A stretch of DNA of 5,660 nt from Alkaliphilus sp. (GTDB taxonomy: Bacteria; Bacillota; Clostridia; Peptostreptococcales; Thermotaleaceae): the NCBI GenBank assembly GCA_018335765.1, contig JAGXRU010000060.1:1-5660 (forward strand). Direction: 5' to 3'. The notes below the pieces were generated by a model that made no database searches, was not told where the DNA came from, and saw only the letters and a list, made by a program, of their open reading frames with translations. Position numbers and translations under genes: made by a program. This document shows positions 1 to 4,690 of the stretch, piece after piece (position 1 is the first letter of the stretch; the number at the start of each line of letters is the position of its first letter).

Positions 1-87
1 ATTAGGATACATAGGATTATCTTGACGCATATCTTTTGTATAATCATATTCTTCCATATGATAATTGTTTGTCTTTTTATGATCCAT
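1..87 (-). CDS. N-terminal fragment of an unidentified small hydrophilic protein, cut by the window edge
   Basis: On the minus strand an ATG at 87-85 opens a reading frame that stays open for 29 codons to the window edge, so the gene continues to the left. An AGGGGG Shine-Dalgarno sequence lies about 7 nt upstream of the ATG on that strand, which supports this start. The visible peptide begins MDHKKTNNYHMEEYDY and is polar, rich in Asp, Lys, Asn, Tyr and Met, with no signal peptide or membrane segment. I do not recognise the family. Short Tyr/Asn/Met-rich hydrophilic proteins are common among spore-associated proteins of Firmicutes, but that is only a compositional impression. The gene is divergent from the stalk-domain gene at 336 and shares the intergenic region 88-335 with it. 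Confidence 0.6.
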   Translation of the reverse strand, partial: MDHKKTNNYHMEEYDYTKDMRQDNPMYPN

Positions 88-164
88 GGTTGTTCCCCCT
101 TATTCATTATTATTTTGAGTAATATTATCTCTCAGTAATAAAATATGCTTACAAACATCATTGT

Positions 165-176
165 GGTACTAATACC
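165..176. promoter_or_regulatory. Small inverted repeat GGTA-N4-TACC in the divergent intergenic region
   Basis: GGTACTAATACC is a perfect 4-bp inverted repeat around CTAA. A flanking TTGT (161-164) and ACAA (179-182) extend the symmetry with a 2-nt offset. It lies about 80 bp upstream of the minus-strand start at 87, where a promoter or operator for that gene would be expected. No convincing promoter boxes could be assigned for that gene. The site is short enough to be chance. Confidence 0.2.
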
Positions 177-204
177 TGACAAAAATTAAATCAATTAATT
201 TGGG

Positions 205-286
205 TTAATGCTACCCATATATTTTAATTAATGCTACCCATATATTTTAATTAATGCTACCCATATATTTTAGTTAATGGTACCCA
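205..286. repeat. 23-bp tandem direct repeat, three full copies plus a partial fourth
   Basis: Copies lie at 205-227, 228-250 and 251-273. The first two are identical, and the third differs only in its last base. A fourth, truncated copy at 274-286 carries TTAATGGTACCCA in place of TTAATGCTACCCA. Each unit has the core TTAATGCTACCCATAT followed by an AT-rich tail. The units are contiguous, without spacers, so this is not a CRISPR array. The array ends about 24 bp before a TATAAT box (310-315) that has no recognisable -35 element. The first copy forms a dyad with the preceding bases (TGGGT at 201-205, ACCCA at 213-217), and the last contains the palindrome GGTACC (279-284). These properties suggest a multi-site operator, but a simple slippage repeat is also possible. 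It encodes no plausible peptide. Confidence 0.85.
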
Positions 287-309
287 AAGATTCTATATCT
301 TTCGAATTC

Positions 310-315
310 TATAAT
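310..315 (+). promoter_or_regulatory. Probable -10 box for the stalk-domain gene
   Basis: TATAAT is a perfect sigma-A -10 hexamer 20 bp before the ATG at 336. No -35 match is found at the 16-18 bp spacing (about 286-293), and no TG extension is present. A promoter of this form often needs an activator, and the repeat array at 205-286 sits where one would bind. That link is inference. Confidence 0.45.
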
Positions 316-335
316 AAAAAAAGGAGTGAAAAATA

Positions 336-1043
336 ATGAAGAAAATCGCAATATTGGTGTTTGCACTAGGGATTTTCGCAGGTGCAGGAATACTAGCTGT
401 AGGGCAGGCGAGCGTTGAGGAGATTCGGGCATTTATCAACAGAGATATAAAATTGACTTGGGATGGAAGTAGTTTTGTTCCTAGAGAAGATGATGGTTCT
501 ATTTTATATCCAATCATTTATAATGGAAGAACTTATCTTCCGGCAAAATTTATCGCAGAAAAGTCCGATGTTTTGGTGAATTGGGATGAAAGAACAAAAA
601 CTGTGAGCTTTGTGTCACAAGAAAGCAAAGAATATGTACCGTATAAGGATGTTGATGACGGTAAACCCTCAGGCGGTTATACAGATACTTCAGCTATATT
701 AAAGGATATACCTTTTAGAGAGTTTGATTTTGAAGTGGAAGATGGAGACAAAGAAATAGATGTTGACTTTGAGATAAATTCTAGTGGCAGGGTTTATGCA
801 AAAGTAGTATTAGATGATAAGAAGTTGCTTTTGGGAAATGACGCTTTAGATTATCTTTTGCCAATTTTTAGAAAAATAAAGGTTCAAAGCCCAATGAGCG
901 AAGAAAAAATTGTGGAGAGAGTGTTGGACGCTTTTTCATGGAATAGGGATGTTGATTCCATTGAACTTGAAATTATTTCAACAAAAGGTGATACGATCAT
1001 AAACTTGGAAATGGATGAGGAAGATGAAGATGATGACAAATAA
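336..1043 (+). CDS. Secreted stalk-domain (copper amine oxidase N-terminal type) protein with a YusW-like C-terminal region
   Basis: This encodes 235 aa. AAGGAGTG lies 7 nt before the ATG, so the start is well supported. Residues 1-25 form a signal peptide (MKK, a hydrophobic core to about residue 22, and probable cleavage after GQA at 23-25). Residues 27-92 match the stalk domain frequent in secreted Firmicute proteins: INRDIKLTWDG (34-44), then PIIYNGRTYLPAKFIAE (59-75) and VNWDERTKTVSF (81-92). Despite the family name, this domain is not a catalytic copper site. Residues 93-125 are a polar linker. Residues 126-225 have alternating acidic beta strands resembling the YusW-like family, and the last ten residues are almost all Asp or Glu. 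The protein is probably released or kept at the cell surface; no lipobox, LPXTG or membrane anchor is seen. Its role is unknown. A strong terminator follows, so it appears monocistronic. The stalk call is firm and the YusW-like call is moderate. Confidence 0.88.
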   Translation: MKKIAILVFALGIFAGAGILAVGQASVEEIRAFINRDIKLTWDGSSFVPREDDGSILYPIIYNGRTYLPAKFIAEKSDVLVNWDERTKTVSFVSQESKEYVPYKDVDDGKPSGGYTDTSAILKDIPFREFDFEVEDGDKEIDVDFEINSSGRVYAKVVLDDKKLLLGNDALDYLLPIFRKIKVQSPMSEEKIVERVLDAFSWNRDVDSIELEIISTKGDTIINLEMDEEDEDDDK

Positions 1044-1073
1044 CACTTTCTTGATAGTAACTATTTAGATGTC

Positions 1074-1130
1074 ATAAAGAAAACTTAGTTCAGAGGAGTT
1101 TTTACTCCACTTGAACTAAGTTTTCTTTAT
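1074..1130. terminator. Strong, probably bidirectional hairpin terminator after the stalk-domain gene
   Basis: A perfect 19-bp inverted repeat (1074-1092 with 1112-1130) encloses a second 5-bp stem, GGAGT (1095-1099) with ACTCC (1104-1108), around a TTTT loop. The 3' arm contains TTTTCTTT and the 5' arm has the complementary A-rich run, the usual form of a terminator working in both directions. It starts 30 bp after the stop codon of the preceding gene and separates it from the copper-regulated unit. Confidence 0.85.
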
Positions 1131-1135
1131 CTAGG

Positions 1136-1159
1136 TGACAATATTTAGTACCCTTGTCA
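1136..1159. promoter_or_regulatory. Interrupted palindrome TGACAA-N12-TTGTCA directly upstream of the csoR -35 box
   Basis: TGACAA (1136-1141) and TTGTCA (1154-1159) form perfect 6-bp arms with centres 18 bp apart. The site ends 3 bp before the -35 box at 1163. This is a typical place for an activator or second repressor. It does not look like the CsoR operator. It may be chance, or one arm may be the -35 element of an unmapped promoter. Confidence 0.3.
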
Positions 1160-1162
1160 TCC

Positions 1163-1191
1163 TTGACAAAATCTGGCTAAAAGTATACTAT
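1163..1191 (+). promoter_or_regulatory. Sigma-A promoter of csoR
   Basis: TTGACA (1163-1168) is a perfect -35 box. The -10 box TACTAT (1186-1191) matches five of six consensus bases, and the spacer is exactly 17 bp. Transcription should start near 1198, inside the CsoR-type operator, which explains how the promoter can be shut off without copper. It leaves a leader of about 160 nt before csoR. Confidence 0.88.
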
Positions 1192-1195
1192 GAAT

Positions 1196-1212
1196 ATACC
1201 GTATGGGGGTAT
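1196..1212. promoter_or_regulatory. CsoR operator overlapping the transcription start
   Basis: ATACCGTATGGGGGTAT has inverted arms ATACC (1196-1200) and GGTAT (1208-1212) around a 7-bp G-rich centre. This is the form of CsoR operators known from Bacillus-type copper operons, where the centre also contains a G run. It begins 4 bp after the -10 box and covers the predicted start of transcription, the expected geometry for a repressor. The csoR gene itself follows, so autoregulation is the simplest reading. No second copy was found before the other genes in the window. Confidence 0.8.
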
Positions 1213-1255
1213 GGAGAGAGATGATCCGTAATATATATAGAAGAAGTATTAATGA

Positions 1256-1289
1256 AACTGCTCATTTCTATATAGAGGGATGAGCAGTT
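1256..1289 (+). promoter_or_regulatory. Stable hairpin in the csoR leader
   Basis: AACTGCTCAT (1256-1265) pairs perfectly with ATGAGCAGTT (1280-1289). In RNA the stem can be extended by U-G, U-G, C-G and U-A pairs (1266-1269 with 1276-1279), leaving a 6-nt loop. No T run follows, so it is not a standard terminator. It lies in the untranslated leader between the predicted start (about 1198) and csoR. It could stabilise the transcript or act in attenuation. A possible 20-codon ORF (ATG at 1221, stop at 1281-1283) ends inside its 3' arm. Confidence 0.6.
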
Positions 1290-1357
1290 AAAGTCGAGTA
1301 TTAGGTCTTAAACATTGGACTTTATTTTAGGAAATGAATTAGGTTTGGAGGACGAAG

Positions 1358-1699
1358 ATGATGAATGAAAAAGAAGGCAAAGAACGTACTAAGGGATGTT
1401 GTCATGAAGCAGGTGATGGAGAAAAAACGAATCACAGGACTATAAAGGTCACAAATGCCTTGATTAACCGTCTGAATAGGATTGAAGGTCAAGTCAGAGG
1501 TGTTAAGGGCATGGTAGAAAAGGGAGTATATTGCAATGACATATTAATACAAGTCGCCGCAGTACAGTCAGCCATGAGGGGAGTCAGCAGACTCCTGCTG
1601 GAGAGTCATATGAGAACTTGTATAGTTGATAGGATTTTGTCAGGGGATGAGGAAGTTGTCGATGAGATATTAGGAACGATTGATCGCATAATAAAATAA
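1358..1699 (+). CDS. csoR: CsoR, copper-sensing transcriptional repressor
   Basis: This encodes 113 aa of the all-helical CsoR/RcnR (DUF156) family, which binds DNA as a tetramer and releases it on binding Cu(I). The family signature NRLNRIEGQVRGVKGMVE spans residues 37-54. The copper ligands are Cys59, His84 and Cys88, with spacings of 25 and 4 residues as in characterised CsoR proteins, and Tyr58 precedes the first Cys as in M. tuberculosis CsoR. This pattern points to copper rather than the RcnR (Ni/Co), FrmR (formaldehyde) or CstR (sulfide) branches. The roughly 28-residue N-terminal tail is polar and carries an extra Cys14-Cys15-His16 and His26, whose role is unclear. GGAGG (1347-1351) serves two adjacent ATG codons at 1358 and 1361, so the true start may be one codon later. 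The gene is first behind a promoter with its own operator and is followed after 99 bp by the HMA-TauE-cupredoxin gene, its likely main target. Confidence 0.95.
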   Translation: MMNEKEGKERTKGCCHEAGDGEKTNHRTIKVTNALINRLNRIEGQVRGVKGMVEKGVYCNDILIQVAAVQSAMRGVSRLLLESHMRTCIVDRILSGDEEVVDEILGTIDRIIK

Positions 1700-1732
1700 A
1701 GCATACAGATATAAATAGTACAAATTAACAAA

Positions 1733-1763
1733 TTGAATTAATTGATAGTATCTGGTACACTAT
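1733..1763 (+). promoter_or_regulatory. Possible internal promoter with dyad, between csoR and the membrane protein gene
   Basis: TTGAAT (1733-1738) and TACACT (1756-1761) are separated by 17 bp, and TGG directly before the -10 box gives a TGn extension. A dyad, ATAGT (1745-1749) with ACTAT (1759-1763), overlaps the -10 box. It could give the downstream gene its own regulated transcription. No CsoR-type G-rich site is present here. The match is reasonable but AT-rich sequence produces such matches by chance. Confidence 0.4.
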
Positions 1764-1798
1764 GGTTAGTTGTTAATCTTATGTAGGAAGGTGAGTAA

Positions 1799-3505
1799 AT
1801 GTCAAAAAAAACAATGCTTTTTATTGAAGGAATGACTTGTGTAAGCTGTGAAAAAAGGGTTGAAAAAGCTTTGCAAGATTTAGCTGGCGTAATTAATGTT
1901 AAAGCCAGTCATGATAAAGCAAGGGTTGAAATAGAATATGACAATGAAGTACAAAACGAAAATTCTTTTCGCAAGGCAGTGGAAAGTCTAGGCTATAGTG
2001 TTTTTGATAAGCCCCAAAATACATTCGGATCGATGATGCCTTTGATTATTATATTGTTTGCTATTTATTATATTATAAATAACACTATAGGATTTCAGTT
2101 TATTCCAGAGATATCTCAGGGCATGGGCTATAGTATATTGTTTGTTGCAGGACTACTTACCTCTGTCCACTGTATTGCCATGTGCGGAGGTATAGCATTA
2201 TCCCAGAGCATCAAGCAAGATGAGAAAAAAAATAATCTTCGCACTGCACTGCTTTATAATGCAGGCAGAGTGCTATCCTATACCATAATAGGTGGCATAG
2301 TAGGAAGCCTTGGGGCAGTTATTTCGCCTTCAGGACAATTTAAAGGTATTGTGGCCATGGGTGCAGGCGGTTTTATGTTCTTATTTGGACTCAAAATGCT
2401 GAATTTATTTTCTTTTCCTGCGTGGATGAAGATTAAGCTTCCTGAGATAAATATTATGAAAGCAAGCAAAGAAAATCATGCCAGACCATTTTTGGTAGGC
2501 TTGGCCAATGGTTTTATGCCATGCGGACCTTTGCAGACCATGCAGCTCTATGCCCTAGGAACGGGCAGTGCACTGATGGGTGCCATGTCTATGTTTGTTT
2601 TCAGTATCGGGACAGTTCCATTAATGCTGGGTTTAGGATTCCTTACTTCTTTGATCAGTGGCAAGATGGGTAAAAAAATGCTTAGAGCCAGTGCTGCCAT
2701 GGTAATGGTTTTAGGTATAATTATGGTTAATAGGGGATTAGCCCTATCGGGAATATCAATGGATGCTGGATTATCAAAGACTGCAGTGGATCAATCCTAT
2801 GAGATTAGAATGGAAGATGGTAAGCAAATAGTCAATTTGACCATTGGATCTCGAGCGTATGTACCAGATGTCAAGGTGCTTCAGGCTGGAATCCCTGTAA
2901 GGATAAACTTAGCTGTTGAAAGCATCAATGGCTGCAACAATCCTATTGCAATTCCTAAGTACGGTATTGAAAAGGATTTGGGAAAAGGAGATGCCTTTAT
3001 AGAGTTTACGCCAACAGAAGAAGGCTCATTAACCATTAGTTGTTGGATGGGTATGATAACCACAAAGCTGACAGTGGTCGACGACCCTTCTCAGGCTTTG
3101 GTAACTCAAGAGAATGCGGACAGTAGCAGTCCTTGTGGAGAATTAGATACCTGTATAGGTGTTAGTCAATCAGCGGATACTGCGGTCAAGGCTGTTATAG
3201 ATGGCAGCTCCCAGACTGTGGAGATGAATGTAGGGATTGAGGGCTATAGCCCAAATATTTTAATCGTCCAGAAAGGGTTGCAGACCAATTGGATCATAAA
3301 TGGACAGGATATGAGAGATTGCTCCAATCAATTGGTCATCCCTGATGCAGCGTATGTAATGGATTTAAAAGAGGGCAATAATGAAATTAAATTTACTCCT
3401 CAAGAAACAGGCGAAATAAATTTTACTTGTGGTATGAATATGTTATATGGGAAGATTGTCATTGTCGAGGATTTAGAGAAGGTTAATATAGAAGATTATC
3501 AGTAA
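1799..3505 (+). CDS. HMA domain - TauE/SafE-like membrane core - two cupredoxin-like domains fusion protein, probable copper handling
   Basis: This encodes 568 aa; AAGGTGAG precedes the ATG by a few bases. Residues 4-70 are an HMA domain with GMTCVSC (Cys14, Cys17), a Cu(I)-type site. Residues 79-317 hold about seven membrane segments (79-98, 109-137, 153-176, 180-204, 229-252, 257-285, 296-317). The last six form a DsbD_2/UreH-like TauE/SafE core with TSVHCIAMCGG (121-131), YNAGRVLSYTIIGG (153-166) and NGFMPCGPLQ (237-246). The loops at 139-149, 210-229 and 288-296 are Lys/Arg-rich, so they should be cytoplasmic, giving HMA in and C-terminus out. Residues 333-427 and 464-557 are two cupredoxin-like domains, each with Cys then CxMxM (Cys379, C415-M419; Cys508, C544-M548), joined by a linker with Cys446 and Cys452. 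Its place behind csoR implies copper control. The transport direction is unknown; a redox role like DsbD/CcdA is an alternative. Confidence 0.88.
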   Translation: MSKKTMLFIEGMTCVSCEKRVEKALQDLAGVINVKASHDKARVEIEYDNEVQNENSFRKAVESLGYSVFDKPQNTFGSMMPLIIILFAIYYIINNTIGFQFIPEISQGMGYSILFVAGLLTSVHCIAMCGGIALSQSIKQDEKKNNLRTALLYNAGRVLSYTIIGGIVGSLGAVISPSGQFKGIVAMGAGGFMFLFGLKMLNLFSFPAWMKIKLPEINIMKASKENHARPFLVGLANGFMPCGPLQTMQLYALGTGSALMGAMSMFVFSIGTVPLMLGLGFLTSLISGKMGKKMLRASAAMVMVLGIIMVNRGLALSGISMDAGLSKTAVDQSYEIRMEDGKQIVNLTIGSRAYVPDVKVLQAGIPVRINLAVESINGCNNPIAIPKYGIEKDLGKGDAFIEFTPTEEGSLTISCWMGMITTKLTVVDDPSQALVTQENADSSSPCGELDTCIGVSQSADTAVKAVIDGSSQTVEMNVGIEGYSPNILIVQKGLQTNWIINGQDMRDCSNQLVIPDAAYVMDLKEGNNEIKFTPQETGEINFTCGMNMLYGKIVIVEDLEKVNIEDYQ

Positions 3506-3526
3506 ACCTCAATTATATGAGGTTTA
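3503..3526 (+). terminator. Weak hairpin terminator overlapping the stop codon of the membrane protein gene
   Basis: TAAACCTCA (3503-3511) pairs perfectly with TGAGGTTTA (3518-3526) around a 6-nt loop, and the 5' arm begins with the stop codon. The following bases (TGTTGTATTTCTGG) are T-rich but contain no clean T run. It may end most transcripts of the copper unit or only reduce readthrough into the metal ABC genes. Confidence 0.5.
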
Positions 3527-3585
3527 TGTTGTATTTCTGGAATCAACGCTTCTGATTTCTGTTATTTTTTGTTCCAATACTTGTC

Positions 3586-3616
3586 TAAGGCCTTAAATTG
3601 TGGGTAATAATTGAGG
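3586..3616. promoter_or_regulatory. Candidate operator region upstream of the metal ABC operon (palindrome and Zur-like half match)
   Basis: TAAGGCCTTA (3586-3595) is a perfect 10-bp palindrome. Just downstream, the 15-mer centred on 3609 (GGGTAATAATTGAGG, 3602-3616) agrees with the Bacillus-type Zur box TCGTAATnATTACGA at 9 of 14 informative positions, mostly in its core GTAATnATT. Both lie about 90-120 bp before the receptor gene. Zinc repression by a Fur-family regulator would fit the genes, but the Zur match is degenerate in its outer arms. In the whole stretch 3527-3706 I could not assign a convincing promoter, small ORF or riboswitch. Confidence 0.25.
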
Positions 3617-3706
3617 ATAATGAAGAATAATACAAATTGAAAGCAGTTGTATTTGGTATCTTTGTGTGATATGGCTTTGCATACATGATTATGGAAGGGG
3701 TAATTT

Positions 3707-4687
3707 ATGAAAAACGCAAAAATTCTTTACATTATTTTGATTGTGACTCTACTCGTAGGAGTTGGGTGTGCACCGGTCTCTACCCCAAAGGTTGAAGAGG
3801 TTCCGGTTGAAGAGGCTCCGGTTGAGGTTAAACCAGTAGTATATGCCAGTATTTATCCGATGTATGACTTTGCGAGAAAAATAGGCAAGGATAAGATTGA
3901 TTTAAGGCTAATAATACCTCCGGGGGCAGAACCCCATGGTTGGGAGCCAACGGCTAAAATGATGATGGAGCTTGAGAAGGCTGATGTTTTGATATATAAT
4001 GGGGCACAAATTGAGATGTGGATTGACAAAGTTTTAGGTTCTTTGTCAAATGAAAGTCTGATTGTAGTAGAGGCCACAAAAGGAATTGAATTGCTCAAAT
4101 ATAGCGAAGACGACCATGACCATGAATATGAAGATAAAGATAAGGCTAAGGACGCACATGGCGAATATGATCCGCATGTATGGCTAAACCCAATTAAAGC
4201 TATAGAGCAGGCTAATATCATAAAGGATGCCTTGATAAAAGCAGATGAAGAAAATAAAGAATTTTATGAGAATAATTTTAATGAGTTTGCAGGAAAGCTC
4301 ACTGCTTTAGATATCAAATTTGAGGAATCCTTAAAAAATAGGAAGCGAGATCAAATTGTTGTTGCCCACGGAGCCTTTGGATATATGGCAGCGAGATATG
4401 GATTGCAACAAATAAGCATCTCTGGGTTGTCGCCCCAAGAAGAACCGAGTGCAGCAAAGCTTGCCGAACTTACCAAAAAAATCAAAGAATATGGTATTAG
4501 GTATATATTTTTCGAAACCTTAACAAGTCCAAAGCTTTCAGAAATGTTAGCAATTGAAACAGGCGCTTCGACGGCAGTATTAAATCCTATAGATGGATTA
4601 ACTGCAGAGGATATGAAAGCGGGTAAGGACTATCTGTCTATCATGGAGGAAAATTTAGACATCCTAATAAAAGCACTGGGAGAATAG
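3707..4687 (+). CDS. znuA: Zinc-type metal ABC transporter, substrate-binding lipoprotein (ZnuA/AdcA-like)
   Basis: This encodes 326 aa of the cluster A-I metal receptor family (PF01297). AAGGGG lies 6 nt before the ATG. Residues 1-20 are a lipoprotein signal with the lipid-accepting Cys21 (GVGC; position -3 is Gly, a little off the lipobox consensus). A linker of three VExxP pentapeptides follows (29-43). The metal ligands expected for the family are visible: His77 in GAEPHGWEPT, His157 in DPHVWLNP and His221 in VAHGAFGY, with Asp296 in LNPIDGLT near the usual fourth position. An acidic His-containing loop (DDHDHEYEDKDK at 135-146, plus His151) just before the second ligand is typical of zinc receptors rather than manganese ones. 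The protein captures the ion outside the membrane and passes it to the permease. It is followed 3 bp later by the ATPase gene. Manganese cannot be fully excluded. Confidence 0.9.
   Translation: MKNAKILYIILIVTLLVGVGCAPVSTPKVEEVPVEEAPVEVKPVVYASIYPMYDFARKIGKDKIDLRLIIPPGAEPHGWEPTAKMMMELEKADVLIYNGAQIEMWIDKVLGSLSNESLIVVEATKGIELLKYSEDDHDHEYEDKDKAKDAHGEYDPHVWLNPIKAIEQANIIKDALIKADEENKEFYENNFNEFAGKLTALDIKFEESLKNRKRDQIVVAHGAFGYMAARYGLQQISISGLSPQEEPSAAKLAELTKKIKEYGIRYIFFETLTSPKLSEMLAIETGASTAVLNPIDGLTAEDMKAGKDYLSIMEENLDILIKALGE
3791..3835 (+). repeat. 15-bp in-frame tandem repeat coding for three VExxP pentapeptides
   Basis: Three 15-bp units encode VEEVP, VEEAP and VEVKP (residues 29-43 of the receptor lipoprotein). 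The first two differ by one base, and the third has diverged. They form an extended acidic, Pro-rich spacer between the lipid anchor and the folded receptor, and likely vary in number between strains by slippage. Confidence 0.8.
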
Positions 4688-4690
4688 AAA

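Noticed and set aside
139..147. Minus-strand CATATTTTA resembling a sigma-K -10 element for the gene at 1-87
   Set aside because: Fits the loose CATAnnnTA pattern, but no AC at the proper distance; too degenerate in AT-rich sequence to call.
205..286. CRISPR array
   Set aside because: Units are contiguous with no spacers and only 23 bp long; no cas genes are present.
1290..1328. Attenuator-like stem AAAGTC/GACTTT followed by TATTTT before csoR
   Set aside because: Only 6 bp with a 21-nt loop; too weak to support termination.
1213..1357. Metal riboswitch (NiCo or yybP-ykoY type) in the csoR leader
   Set aside because: None of the conserved sequence blocks of these classes could be seen; only a simple hairpin is present.
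1799..3505. Annotation as a plain sulfite exporter
   Set aside because: The TauE/SafE label is only a membrane-core name; the HMA and cupredoxin-like domains and the csoR context point to metal handling instead.
3853..4221. 122-codon minus-strand ORF opposite the receptor gene, and other antisense ORFs (2278-2469, 2881-3063, 293-517)
   Set aside because: They lie opposite well-supported genes, lack convincing ribosome sites, and their peptides look like mirror translations of the real frames.
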